Of a DNA stretch of 64,000 bases, positions 17,594 through 26,909 are shown one piece after another. A program made the position numbers and the translations under genes. The stretch is taken from positions 41,420-105,419 of the forward strand of contig CAYJGB010000003.1 of the NCBI GenBank assembly GCA_964369405.1, read 5' to 3'. Below the pieces are notes generated by a model. That model saw nothing but the letters and a program-made list of their open reading frames with translations, made no database searches and was not told the DNA's origin. Within the stretch, counting starts at the first letter, position 1; each line of letters begins with the position of its first letter. Origin of the DNA: CAYJFG01 sp964369405. GTDB taxonomy: Bacteria; Bacillota; Clostridia; Oscillospirales; Acutalibacteraceae.

Positions 17594-18943
17594 ATGGGTA
17601 CAGAACCAATTTTTTCATTATTAGTTAAAATGTCAGTACCAGCAATCTTATCTATGATTGTATATGCATTATACAATGTAATAGATAGTATATTTGTTGC
17701 ACAATTAGGACAAAAAGCACTTGCAGCAGTGTCACTAGCGTTTCCAATACAAATGCTTATAATATCAGTAGCAGTAGGTACAGGAGTAGGTATTAACTCA
17801 TTGGTGTCTAGAAAACTAGGACAAGGAAATAAAAAAGATGCAAATTCAGCAGCAACACATGGGATAATACTAGGTATAATATCATCTGTAGTATTTATGA
17901 TTTTAGGTTTTACTATTGTAAGACCTTTTTTTGAGTTTTATGCAAAAGGCGATGAAGAACTAATAGTAATGGGGGTACAGTATTTAAGTACAGTAATGAT
18001 ATTCTCATTTGGTTCTTTTCTGGAAATAAATATAGAAAAAACGATACAAGCAACAGGGAACATGATAATTCCGATGATATTTATGTTAGTGGGTGGAGTT
18101 ACTAATTTAATATTAGACCCATTATTTATATTTGGAATTGGAATTTTTCCAGAATTAGGAGTATTAGGTGCAGCAGTAGCAACAGTATCAGGACAAATAC
18201 TATCTATGATAGTTGCAATAGTAGTAATAATCACAAAAAAACAAGATGTAAACTTTAGTTTTAAAGGATTTAAAATAGACTTTTTAATACTTAAAGAGAT
18301 ATTAGCAGTAGCAATACCATCAATGGTAATGCAATCAATAGGAACTGTTATGACACTTGCAATGAACTGGATATTAATGTCATTTTCACAAACAGCAGTA
18401 TCAGTATTAGGCGTATATTTTAAATTACAGTCATTCATATTTATGCCAGTGTTTGGACTAATGCAAGGTGGTATGCCGATAATCGGATATAACTATGGAG
18501 CAGGAAATAAAGACCGACTAATGAAAACGTTTAAATTATGTGTAATAATATCACTAATAATTATGAGCGTTGGCACAGCTATTTTTGTCTTAATGCCACA
18601 ACAATTATTGATGATGTTTAATGCTGATAAAGAGATGTTAGCAATAGGTGAAACTGCGTTAATGATAATAAGTATAAGTTTTATACCAGCAGCAGTGATT
18701 ATTGTTATAATTAATCTATTCCAAGCAATAGGTAAAGGAATACACAGTATGATAATATCAATACTTAGACAATTAGCAGTATTAGTCCCAGTAGCGTATC
18801 TGCTTTCATTTATAAGTTTAGACATGGTGTGGTTTTCTTTTCCAATAGCAGAGATTTTTGCACTATTAATATCAGTAGTTTTGATGATTAATGTATTTAA
18901 GAATGATATTAATAAATTAGAAGCAAGAAAAATAAAAAATTAA
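17594..18943 (+). CDS. MATE-family efflux transporter
   Basis: A twelve-helix multidrug/toxin antiporter of the MATE family, about 449 residues, typified by the N-terminal MGTEPIFSLLVKMSVPAILSMIVYALYNVIDSIFVAQLG block and a second repeat from about residue 235. Substrate unknown; family members use Na+ or H+ gradients. ATG 17594 has no ribosome site. A good AGGAG (17553-17557) instead sits 9 nt upstream of an ATA codon at 17567 in the same frame, adding I/M-NKLNSSDK, which resembles the N-terminus usual for this family, so translation may begin at a non-canonical AUA. No transport neighbour; it follows repeat copy 2. Confidence 0.9.
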   Translation: MGTEPIFSLLVKMSVPAILSMIVYALYNVIDSIFVAQLGQKALAAVSLAFPIQMLIISVAVGTGVGINSLVSRKLGQGNKKDANSAATHGIILGIISSVVFMILGFTIVRPFFEFYAKGDEELIVMGVQYLSTVMIFSFGSFLEINIEKTIQATGNMIIPMIFMLVGGVTNLILDPLFIFGIGIFPELGVLGAAVATVSGQILSMIVAIVVIITKKQDVNFSFKGFKIDFLILKEILAVAIPSMVMQSIGTVMTLAMNWILMSFSQTAVSVLGVYFKLQSFIFMPVFGLMQGGMPIIGYNYGAGNKDRLMKTFKLCVIISLIIMSVGTAIFVLMPQQLLMMFNADKEMLAIGETALMIISISFIPAAVIIVIINLFQAIGKGIHSMIISILRQLAVLVPVAYLLSFISLDMVWFSFPIAEIFALLISVVLMINVFKNDINKLEARKIKN

Positions 18944-19008
18944 AGAATTTTTAAAAATTAATAAGCATAATATTACTAAGAATATTTTTAAAATAGGGAA
19001 GTGATATT

Positions 19009-19440
19009 GTGGAAAATAGAAGATACGACAATATAGAGTATGATGAAAGTTTTAGGACAACATCATCGGTAACGGCACAACCACTTAATGCAAGTGCATA
19101 TCTAAATAGAGGTACTAGAAGTTTAGAAAATATAGAACCATATAATTATAATCGAAATAGAGAATATAACAAAAGAGATATGTACTTAAAAGATGATAGA
19201 TATAATGAAGATGAAGAAGAATATAATAAAAGTGAAAACAAAGCAAAAACAGTAATAAAAAAGTCACTTACAGGGACACAAAGAATAATAAAATTTCAAT
19301 TGATACTTTGTATAATAATAGGAATATCTTTTTTTGCAATACAATATATATCACCTAAGTTGTTTAACGAAATAGTAGAAGTGTATAGAGAACTATATAA
19401 CGCTTCCTTAGTAATAACAGATGTAGGGAATATATTTTGA
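19009..19440 (+). CDS. Small single-pass membrane protein upstream of SpoIVFB-like protease (SpoIVFA-position)
   Basis: A 143-residue protein with a long, charged, Tyr/Asn/Arg/Glu-rich cytoplasmic N-terminus, one membrane helix (about residues 97-116, FQLILCIIIGISFFAIQYI) and a short outside tail of ~27 residues. GTG start. Its stop overlaps the TTG start of the protease gene (TTGA), so the two are translationally coupled. In Bacillus the gene in this position is SpoIVFA, which tethers SpoIVFB and has an M23/LytM domain after the membrane helix; no such domain is present here. It may be a shortened SpoIVFA analogue. I do not recognise any catalytic motif. Confidence 0.7.
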   Translation: MENRRYDNIEYDESFRTTSSVTAQPLNASAYLNRGTRSLENIEPYNYNRNREYNKRDMYLKDDRYNEDEEEYNKSENKAKTVIKKSLTGTQRIIKFQLILCIIIGISFFAIQYISPKLFNEIVEVYRELYNASLVITDVGNIF

Positions 19441-20063
19441 TTAAAATACATATTTTAGGGTGCAAAATACAACTGAGTTTCCCACTAGTATGTGCCTTAG
19501 CAGTAGTTTTTATATTAGATACAACATCAATAACAGCTATTTCTATTATATCGGCAATATGTCATGAAATGGGACATATTTTAGCTATGAGAATATTAAA
19601 CACAAAAACAGATAATATAAAATTATCTTTATTTGACATAAATATAAATGATAAAGATAAATTTAAAAGGACATTACCATCTGAACTATTTGTGATAATG
19701 GCTGGTATAATAGTGAATATAATAATTTGTGTAAGCTCATACGCAGTATACAAATCAACAGATATAAAAGAGTTTTTAATACTTAGTACGGCAAATGGAG
19801 TTTTAGCAATATTTAATATGTTACCAGTGGACTCTTTAGACGGAGGAAATGCTATATTTTTAATTCTTATTAAATTTACAAGTGCTAAAACAGCACAAAA
19901 AACATTAGAAATAATTTCGTTTATTGTGTTATTGCCTTTAGCAGTAATAGGCTTTATAATATTATTAGAGTCGAAGTATAATTTCACATTACTATTTACA
20001 AGTGTATATTTAATGAGTATTATTATACTAAAGAAGTCAAAAGTATTTTGGAGGATAAAATGA
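19437..20063 (+). CDS. spoIVFB: SpoIVFB-like intramembrane site-2 metalloprotease (M50)
   Basis: A 208-residue polytopic membrane protein with the zinc motif HEMGH (about residue 43, in AICHEMGHILAMR) and the second metal ligand motif LPVDSLDGGNA (about residue 137). These are the hallmarks of SpoIVFB, the protease that removes the pro-sequence of sigma-K during endospore formation. TTG start inside the previous stop; the 3' end overlaps the next gene by 4 nt (ATGA). Placement before TIGR03960/TIGR03936 genes is common in Clostridia. Pro-sigma-K is not encoded here, so the substrate is inferred from family. Confidence 0.85.
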   Translation: MIKIHILGCKIQLSFPLVCALAVVFILDTTSITAISIISAICHEMGHILAMRILNTKTDNIKLSLFDININDKDKFKRTLPSELFVIMAGIIVNIIICVSSYAVYKSTDIKEFLILSTANGVLAIFNMLPVDSLDGGNAIFLILIKFTSAKTAQKTLEIISFIVLLPLAVIGFIILLESKYNFTLLFTSVYLMSIIILKKSKVFWRIK

Positions 20064-21904
20064 TAAAAAAGGAAGTAGAAAAATTATTACTAAAAGTTCA
20101 AAAACCGGGCAGATATGTAGGAGGAGAACTTAACAGTGTAATAAAAAACAAAGAGGATATAAAAGTAAGATTTGCATTTTGTTTTCCAGATGTGTACGAA
20201 GTAGGAATGTCACATTTAGGAATGAAGATATTATATAGTCAGTTTAACAACGAACCAGATATATGGTGCGAGAGAGTTTTTGCACCATGGATAGATATGG
20301 AAGAGTTAATGAGAAAGAATAATATACCACTATACGCACTTGAAAGTGGAGATAGTGTAGCAGATTTTGATTTTATAGGGTTTACATTACAATACGAATT
20401 AAGCTATACAAATATATTAAATATGCTTAATTTAGCAGGTGTACCTATATATTCTAAAGATAGAACAGATTTATTTAATATAGTAGTTGCAGGAGGTCCG
20501 TGCGCCTGTAATCCAGAACCACTAGCAGATTTTATAGATATCTTTTTTATAGGAGAGGGAGAAGAAGTCGACCTAGAGGTAATGGAGCTTTACAAAAAAT
20601 GCAAAGAAGAAAATAAGAGTAAGCACGAATTTTTAAAATTAGCATCACAAATTGAGGGAGTATATGTGCCATCACTTTATGATGTGACTTATAACGAAGA
20701 CGGAACTATAAAGAGTTTTGAATCAAAAGAAAATGCACCTAAAAAGATAAAAAAACGTATAATAATGGACTTAGACAACTTATACTACCCAGAAAAATTT
20801 GTAGTTCCAATGATAGAAATAGTACATGATAGGGCAGTTAGCGAGATATTTAGAGGTTGTATAAGAGGTTGTAGATTTTGTCAAGCTGGATTTTTATACC
20901 GTCCAGTAAGAGAAAAGTCACCAAAGACTATAGATAAACAATGTCATAGTCTATGTCAAAACACGGGATATGAGGAAGTATCGTTATCATCTCTTAGCTC
21001 AAGTGACTACACAAAAATAGGAGAGTTACTAGACGAGCTTACAAAATGGTCAAAAGACGATAAGGTAAGTATTTCTTTGCCATCACTTAGAGTTGATGGA
21101 TTTTCTGATGAAATAATGGAAAAATTAAAATCAGTTAGAAAAAGTGGACTTACATTTGCACCAGAAGCAGGTAGTCAAAGGCTTAGAAATGCAATAAATA
21201 AAAATGTAGAAGAAAAAGAGTTATTAAAAACTTGTAGTGTAGCATTTGGTGGTGGTTGGTCTACAGTAAAACTATATTTTATGATTGGACTACCTACAGA
21301 AACTTTAGAGGACGTTGAGCAAATAGCAAAACTATCTCAAACAGTAGTAGGAGTTTACAACAATACAGAAAACAGACCAAAAGGAAAAGGTGTAAAAGTA
21401 ACAATAAGTACATCTAGCTTTGTACCAAAAGCGTTTACACCGTTCCAATGGGTAGGACAAGATACTATAACTCAATTGCGAGAAAAGCAAGAGCATTTAA
21501 AAAGTAGTATCAATTCAAGAAAAATTAATTACAATTATCACGATTCATCAACAAGTTATTTAGAGGCAGTATTTGCAAGAGGAGACAGAAAACTATGTAA
21601 AACACTTGCAAAAGCGTTAGAGTATGGTGTGCGTTTTGATGGTTGGAATGATTGTTTTGATATTAATAAATGGAACGAAATATTAAAAGAATGTGATATA
21701 GACGGAGCATTTTATGCAAATAGACAAAGAGAATTTGACGAAATATTACCATGGGACCATATAGACTATGGAATAAAAAAGAGTTTTTTAATAGAAGAAT
21801 GTAAAAAAGCATATGAATCAGTAACAACAAAAAACTGTAGGCAAGAGTGTTCAAAATGCGGAGCAAATAGATGGGGAGGTGGAGTATGCTTTGAAAAATG
21901 TTAG
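20060..21904 (+). CDS. TIGR03960-family B12-binding-like radical SAM protein
   Basis: A 614-residue protein with an N-terminal cobalamin-binding-like domain (about residues 30-190; CFPDVYEVGMSHLGMKILY, FIGFTLQYELSYTNILNML) and a radical-SAM core with CIRGCRFCQAG (three-Cys [4Fe-4S]/SAM motif, about residue 275). Further conserved blocks are LPSLRVDGFSDE, FAPEAGSQRLRNAINK and LYFMIGLPTETLED. The C-terminus ends in a Cys-rich motif (CSKCGANRWGGGVCFEKC). The family nearly always pairs with TIGR03936, as here, but its reaction is not established. Start ATG 20060 follows GGAGG by 5 nt; it overlaps the protease gene by 4 nt. Confidence 0.92.
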   Translation: MIKKEVEKLLLKVQKPGRYVGGELNSVIKNKEDIKVRFAFCFPDVYEVGMSHLGMKILYSQFNNEPDIWCERVFAPWIDMEELMRKNNIPLYALESGDSVADFDFIGFTLQYELSYTNILNMLNLAGVPIYSKDRTDLFNIVVAGGPCACNPEPLADFIDIFFIGEGEEVDLEVMELYKKCKEENKSKHEFLKLASQIEGVYVPSLYDVTYNEDGTIKSFESKENAPKKIKKRIIMDLDNLYYPEKFVVPMIEIVHDRAVSEIFRGCIRGCRFCQAGFLYRPVREKSPKTIDKQCHSLCQNTGYEEVSLSSLSSSDYTKIGELLDELTKWSKDDKVSISLPSLRVDGFSDEIMEKLKSVRKSGLTFAPEAGSQRLRNAINKNVEEKELLKTCSVAFGGGWSTVKLYFMIGLPTETLEDVEQIAKLSQTVVGVYNNTENRPKGKGVKVTISTSSFVPKAFTPFQWVGQDTITQLREKQEHLKSSINSRKINYNYHDSSTSYLEAVFARGDRKLCKTLAKALEYGVRFDGWNDCFDINKWNEILKECDIDGAFYANRQREFDEILPWDHIDYGIKKSFLIEECKKAYESVTTKNCRQECSKCGANRWGGGVCFEKC

Positions 21905-22550
21905 AGTATGGTTTAAAAAGCAAGATGCAACAATATACATATCTCATTTAGATTTAAATAGAATAATGATAAGAGCGATACAAAAATCAAAGACACCAAT
22001 ATGGTATACAGAAGGATTTAATCCACACCCATTTATAACATTTGCATTACCATTATCGTTAGGTTTTGTAGGGCTGAAAGAAAGCATGGATATGAAACTA
22101 TTAGATGAGCAAGTATCATATAAAAGCATAATAGAAGATTTAAACAAGGCACTACCTAACGGAATAGAAGTATATGATATAACTGAACCTAAGATGAAAC
22201 CAGGAAAAATACATTTAGCTGACTTTGAGATAGAAGTAACAGCAGATAATATTAAAAGTGAAGAGTTAATAAGCAATATAAATGCAGTAGTAGCACAAGA
22301 AAATATCTTAATAGAGAAAAAGACCAAAAAAGGAATAAAAGAGATAGATATAAAAGAAGCTATAACAAAATTCAGTGCAGAAATTAAAGGAGATAGTGTT
22401 GTTATCAATGTAACATTGCCAGCAGGTAGTGTTAATAACACAAACCCTATGTTATTAATTAAGGCTATAGAAAATAAATATAGCATAGAATTATATACAA
22501 AAGTTAAAAGGCTAGAAATATATAACGACAAAGGCGAAATTTTTGCATAA
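21891..22550 (+). CDS. TIGR03936 / DUF2344 family protein, partner of the radical SAM gene
   Basis: A 219-residue soluble protein with the family's N-terminal signature VRVWFKKQDATIYISHLDLNRIMIRAIQKS and EGFNPHPFITFALPLSLGF. I place the start at TTG 21891, 8 nt after GGGGAGGTGG; a GTG at 21879 overlaps that site. It overlaps the radical SAM gene by 14 nt. In many Clostridia this pair is followed by ribonuclease G and rplU-rpmA; here that continuation is replaced by a Na/Pi transporter gene, so synteny breaks at 22550. Function unknown. Confidence 0.9.
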   Translation: MKNVRVWFKKQDATIYISHLDLNRIMIRAIQKSKTPIWYTEGFNPHPFITFALPLSLGFVGLKESMDMKLLDEQVSYKSIIEDLNKALPNGIEVYDITEPKMKPGKIHLADFEIEVTADNIKSEELISNINAVVAQENILIEKKTKKGIKEIDIKEAITKFSAEIKGDSVVINVTLPAGSVNNTNPMLLIKAIENKYSIELYTKVKRLEIYNDKGEIFA

Positions 22551-22629
22551 ACTTAATATAAGTAATCATTAAAATTAAAAAGTCATCATATAAATTATCA
22601 AAGGAAATTAAAACGGAGGATAATTTAAT

Positions 22630-23583
22630 ATGATGTCTTTTATTTTTGTGTTGTTTTGTATTGTTGGACTAGCTGTGTTTTTATATGGAATAAAAATATT
22701 ATCTAAAACTCTTAAAGACTATGGGCAGAGTAATATTAAAAAACATTTATCTAAAGCAGTAAATAATAAATATAAAGGTGTTTTAATAGGTGCATCATTT
22801 ACAGCTATAGTACAGTCAAGTTCAGCCGTTACAGTGCTGTTAGTAAGTGTGGCAAATTCAGGACTATTAACTGTTAGTGAAACAGTAGGTATAATTATGG
22901 GTGCAAATATAGGAACTACAGTTACAGCGTGGTTTGTAAGTTTTTGCAATTTGGATTTTAATTTGCCAATGCCTGCAATCACTATATTTAGTATGATTTT
23001 ATTTATTATATATATTGTGCTAGCTTTTCTTAAAAAATCAAAACTTGCAAGCGTTTTTTTAGGACTTGCCATGTTGCTGTTCGGAATATTTTTAATGAGC
23101 AATAGTATGTATATATTCAAAGATATTTTTGTATCTAGCAAATTGTTAGAGTATTGTAAAAATCCATTTATTGGTATGATATGTGGTGTTGTTTTAACAT
23201 CTGTTTTACAGAGTTCTTCAGTGTCAATAGGAGTATTACAGGCAATGTCAGCCACAGGTGCAATAACATTTGCAGTAGCAATACCTTTTACAGCAGGTGT
23301 AAATATTGGTAGTTGTGTAACAGCATTAATCGCAACAATAGGCGGAAACAAAAATGCTAGAGCCACAGGTATGATACATTTTTACTTTAACTTAATTGGC
23401 TCATTTATATTGTTATCCGCCTTTTATGGATTGAATATTTTTATAGATTTTGAATTTTTAAATAACTACGTTAATATGTTAGATTTAACTATTATACATA
23501 CATTGTTTAATGTTATATCAACACTAGTTTTATTACCTTTTTCAAATGGATTAGTAAAACTTTCAAAACGAACAGCATATTAA
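22630..23583 (+). CDS. Na+/phosphate symporter family protein (NptA/PF02690), short form
   Basis: A 317-residue membrane protein with two inverted Na_Pi_cotrans repeats, each with the QSSS signature: FTAIVQSSSAVTVLLVS (about residue 58) and VVLTSVLQSSSVSIGVLQ (about residue 192). It lacks the C-terminal PhoU-like domain found in full-length (about 550-residue) relatives. ATG 22630 is 9 nt after ACGGAGGA, with a second ATG immediately after. Its stop codon overlaps the stop of the convergent asnB by 4 nt and no terminator separates them. Confidence 0.9.
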   Translation: MMSFIFVLFCIVGLAVFLYGIKILSKTLKDYGQSNIKKHLSKAVNNKYKGVLIGASFTAIVQSSSAVTVLLVSVANSGLLTVSETVGIIMGANIGTTVTAWFVSFCNLDFNLPMPAITIFSMILFIIYIVLAFLKKSKLASVFLGLAMLLFGIFLMSNSMYIFKDIFVSSKLLEYCKNPFIGMICGVVLTSVLQSSSVSIGVLQAMSATGAITFAVAIPFTAGVNIGSCVTALIATIGGNKNARATGMIHFYFNLIGSFILLSAFYGLNIFIDFEFLNNYVNMLDLTIIHTLFNVISTLVLLPFSNGLVKLSKRTAY

Positions 23584-25421
23584 CATAATTCTACATTGTA
23601 TTTTTTACACCAATAATCAATTTGAATTATATAAGCTAGTATTTGTGGAGCTTTCATAAGTTGACCATACCAAGGTGCTACTATTCCGTTAGGGTTATTG
23701 ATTATATTCATAATTCTTTCTCTATCTAAAAATATGGAAATCAAAGAATTTTTGTCATCTAAAATTTTAATAACTTCGCTGCTCACAAGATTAAAATACT
23801 TTGGGTTGTGTGTTTTTGGATAAGGGCTTTTCTTGCGATGAACAATTTCATAAGGTAGTAAATCATCAAAAGCAGTTCTAAGTATACCTTTTTCTCGGTT
23901 GTTTAAGGCTTTCATAGACCATGGCATATTGTATGAGTATTCAATTAGTCTGTAGTCACAAAATGGTACTCTAACTTCTAACCCACTGTACATAGACATT
24001 CTATCTTTTCTATCTAGTAAACATTGCATAAACCAATTAAAATTAAGCATATACATCTCTTTCATTCGCTTTTCTAGTTTGCTTTCGTTTTCTAGTTTGT
24101 CAGTTTGGTTTATTGTTTCTAAATATCTATTGTGTACATAATCTTCTCCATTTTTTAATAAACCGTCTTTTAATATATTTCTTCTTATCTCTAAATTTCT
24201 TGACCATGGAAAACATTCTTCAAATAGTATATCTTCGTTATGATACCATGGATACCCACCAAACATTTCATCTGCACATTCTCCCGATAATGCTACTGTA
24301 TAGTCTTTCTTTACTTCTTTACAAAATAATAAAAGTGAAGAGTCTACATCAGCCATACCTGGTGTGTCACGTGCTAAAAGAGAAGGGTATAAGGCTTCAA
24401 ATAAAAGTGTGTTGTCTATTAATACTTCTGTATGATTTGAATCTATAAATTCACTCATTAATGTTATATATTCATTGTCAGAATTTGGCTGAAAAACACT
24501 TTTTTCAAAGAACTTTGCATTATCCTTATAATCTACTGAATATGTGTTTATACTCCCTTTATTGTTGTTTTTATAGTAGTCGGCTGCTGTTTTACATATT
24601 ATACTTGAATCTAAGCCTCCTGATAAAAAACAACATAATGGAACATCAGAAATTAATTGCCTTTCTATTGAGTCTTGAAGTAAAAATCTAGTTTTTTCTA
24701 TTGTTTGTGAAATACTGTCTGTATGCTCCATAGCCTCTAATTTGAAATATTGCTCTTTTCTTAAAATACCATTTTTGTATGTTGCACATTCTCCAGCTTT
24801 TAATTCTTTTATATATTTAAATGGTGTAAAACCACTCGTTCTTGCAGGTCCTAAAAAGAATATCTCGTTTAATCCGTTTTCATCTACTACCGGCTTAACT
24901 ATAGGGTTTGCTAGTATTGTTTCTATCTCTGAACCAAAAACTAAACCACCTTTATATTCATGGTAAAATAATGGTTTAACTCCAATTCTATCTCTTGCCA
25001 TAAACAAATATTTGTTTTCACTATCCCATATTGCAAATGCATATATACCGTTCAATTTATTAACACAGTCTTTGCCAAAATGGATATAACTTTTTAGTAA
25101 AACTTCTGTATCGCTTAGAGAAGAAAACTCATATCCTGCATTAATTAATTCATACCTAAGCTCCTTTGTATTATATAGTTCTCCATTATACACGATTGTA
25201 CAGTTTCTATTGCTACTTTTATATGTCATTGGTTGCTTGCCACCTTCTGGCGATATTACTGTCAGTCGGCGATGTATCAAACATACATCATTTTCACTGT
25301 TCAAATATATACCATTCTCGTCTGGCCCTCTTTTAGATAAGGTTTCTGACATCTTATTTATAATAATTTCTTTTTCTCTTAAATCGCTATATCTATCTAA
25401 CCAACCTGCTATACCACACAT
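23580..25421 (-). CDS. asnB: Asparagine synthetase B (glutamine-hydrolysing)
   Basis: AsnB amidates aspartate using glutamine and ATP. The start is the ATG at 25421, so processing exposes the catalytic Cys2 (MCGIAGW); AGGTGG lies about 8 nt upstream. The N-terminal Ntn glutaminase domain has RGPDENGIY, HRRLTVISPEGGKQPM and YNGELYN; the C-terminal synthetase has the PP-loop CFLSGGLDSSIIC (about residue 270), SGECADEMFGGYPWY and CDYRLIEYSYNMPW. It is 613 residues, normal length. It stands alone on the minus strand, head to tail behind ylbJ after 59 nt, and may share its promoter. Confidence 0.96.
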   Translation of the reverse strand: MCGIAGWLDRYSDLREKEIIINKMSETLSKRGPDENGIYLNSENDVCLIHRRLTVISPEGGKQPMTYKSSNRNCTIVYNGELYNTKELRYELINAGYEFSSLSDTEVLLKSYIHFGKDCVNKLNGIYAFAIWDSENKYLFMARDRIGVKPLFYHEYKGGLVFGSEIETILANPIVKPVVDENGLNEIFFLGPARTSGFTPFKYIKELKAGECATYKNGILRKEQYFKLEAMEHTDSISQTIEKTRFLLQDSIERQLISDVPLCCFLSGGLDSSIICKTAADYYKNNNKGSINTYSVDYKDNAKFFEKSVFQPNSDNEYITLMSEFIDSNHTEVLIDNTLLFEALYPSLLARDTPGMADVDSSLLLFCKEVKKDYTVALSGECADEMFGGYPWYHNEDILFEECFPWSRNLEIRRNILKDGLLKNGEDYVHNRYLETINQTDKLENESKLEKRMKEMYMLNFNWFMQCLLDRKDRMSMYSGLEVRVPFCDYRLIEYSYNMPWSMKALNNREKGILRTAFDDLLPYEIVHRKKSPYPKTHNPKYFNLVSSEVIKILDDKNSLISIFLDRERIMNIINNPNGIVAPWYGQLMKAPQILAYIIQIDYWCKKYNVELC

Positions 25422-25480
25422 GAGCATTACCACCTTTTATGTTAATATTACAGCATATGACGAAAAAACCAAATGCCTAT

Positions 25481-26527
25481 TTATATAATACTCTTATTTT
25501 TTTTACAAAATTTACTAACAAATATAAAACATATACTAGTAAAAATAAGAGCAATACTACCTAATAATGTACTGGAAATTGTATACGTTGGAACTTTTGT
25601 AATGTTAGAAAAGACATCTATTACAGGAGCAGGGTTATATATCTTTAAAGAAATATAAGTGATAATTAAACTAATAAAACCTTGAATAAACCTACATAGG
25701 AAAAACAACTTTTTGTTATATTTTAAATTTCCTAGAGCTTGAAAAACCTGAAAATGAACACACAATCCACCAAAGCCTATACCAAATGATATAAATGCAA
25801 GAGGCGAGTTGTCTTTTATTGCTGTAGAGCAAAATGATGTTACTTCTAATATTAATGGGAGAATAGAGTTTATTAGAAAAGTTGGAATATTTAAATTACT
25901 TAAAAAGGATTTGATATAAGTATTTATATTTGTATTGTTAATTATACCCATAAAAGCAGAGAATAAAACAACCATACCACATAAATTAAGAATTCCTGTA
26001 ACACTATCACTACAAGACTTAACAAGAGCTGAAGAAAAATTTAGATTATTTTTAGATGTGGGTGGTGTTTTTTTATTAATCACATAGATGTTTTTCTTAT
26101 TAAAAACTATACCACTTACAATAGCTAAAATAAGCTGAGAAAATAATTGAGAAAAAAACAACACTAAACCATAATATAAAGAGTTGAGTAAAGTTGTTCC
26201 TACAGCGATGACTACAAATGCAGGGCCTGCCCCCACACAAAAACATAACATTTGTCTAGCAGTGTTTTCATCAATCTTGTCTTCATCAAGTAAGCTTCTA
26301 ATGCCTTTAGCTCCAACAGGAAAACCACCTATCATACTTAGCAAAACACAAGTAAAAGTAATTGAGGGTAGATTTAGAATTTTGGAAGTAAAACCATTAA
26401 ACGGTTTAGCAATATAATAAGATAAACCACTATATATTAAAAATGATGATAAAACCATAAAAGGAAAAAGTGATGGTACAAGGATATTTCCACAGAAAAG
26501 CAATCCATCTAATGCACCATTTGTCAT
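25481..26527 (-). CDS. ylbJ: YlbJ-family sporulation integral membrane protein
   Basis: A 348-residue polytopic protein of the YlbJ family (nucleoside-recognition/Gate domain type), required in Bacillus for spore cortex formation and expressed under sigma-E. Recognisable blocks are GNILVPSLFPFMVLSSFL, LSMIGGFPVGAKGIRSLLDEDKI and FCVGAGPAFVVIAVGTTLL. Start ATG 26527 follows GAGG by 8 nt; an upstream in-frame GTG (26536) lies in the ribosome site. It is divergent from yqfC-yqfD, also mother-cell genes, across an 90-nt gap that should hold both promoters. Confidence 0.93.
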   Translation of the reverse strand: MTNGALDGLLFCGNILVPSLFPFMVLSSFLIYSGLSYYIAKPFNGFTSKILNLPSITFTCVLLSMIGGFPVGAKGIRSLLDEDKIDENTARQMLCFCVGAGPAFVVIAVGTTLLNSLYYGLVLFFSQLFSQLILAIVSGIVFNKKNIYVINKKTPPTSKNNLNFSSALVKSCSDSVTGILNLCGMVVLFSAFMGIINNTNINTYIKSFLSNLNIPTFLINSILPLILEVTSFCSTAIKDNSPLAFISFGIGFGGLCVHFQVFQALGNLKYNKKLFFLCRFIQGFISLIITYISLKIYNPAPVIDVFSNITKVPTYTISSTLLGSIALIFTSICFIFVSKFCKKNKSII

Positions 26528-26617
26528 AAGTAACACCTCGAAAACATAATTTTAAATAGCTACATTTTATGTTTATGTAGGATAAACTACAAAATATGCA
26601 ATAAAGTAAAGAATGGT

Positions 26618-26896
26618 GTGAGCTTTTTGAGAAATAAAAATTCAAATGATAAGAAAAGTAGTAATAAATATTTAGGTAATCTATTTACTAATATGCCATA
26701 TTTAGAACTTACTGGAAATAGAGAAGTGCTTTTAGAGGGTTGCAAAGGAATAGTCGAGTATACAACAGATGTGATAAGAATAAATGCAGGCTCGATGATG
26801 ATTGTGTTTTTAGGAAGAGGGTTAAACATTAAGTGCTTATCGCCAACTGGGTTAGTGATTGATGGTTATATAACAGCAATTGAATTTGTTAGTTGA
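26618..26896 (+). CDS. yqfC: Sporulation protein YqfC
   Basis: A 92-residue YabP/YqfC-family protein (GNREVLLEGCKGIVEYTTDVIRINAG and LSPTGLVIDGYITAIEF are typical). In Bacillus yqfC is a sigma-E gene just upstream of yqfD, exactly as here (13 nt gap). GTG 26618 is the longest start; a TTG at 26627, 8 nt after GGTG, is an equally plausible start giving 89 residues. Function in spore development is not known in detail. Confidence 0.9.
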   Translation: MSFLRNKNSNDKKSSNKYLGNLFTNMPYLELTGNREVLLEGCKGIVEYTTDVIRINAGSMMIVFLGRGLNIKCLSPTGLVIDGYITAIEFVS

Positions 26897-26909
26897 GGTG
26901 TGTTGATAT

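Noticed and set aside
17938..18825. Minus-strand ORFs of 166 and 110 codons opposite the first MATE gene
   Set aside because: Antisense to a conserved transporter; hydrophobicity arises from complementary membrane codons.
21944..23366. Long minus-strand ORFs (195 and 215 codons) opposite the TIGR03936 and Na/Pi genes
   Set aside because: Their composition mirrors the sense genes and they lack ribosome sites or family motifs.
24113..24966. Several plus-strand ORFs (about 75-110 codons) opposite asnB
   Set aside because: They are antisense shadows of a well-conserved full-length asnB with all motifs intact.
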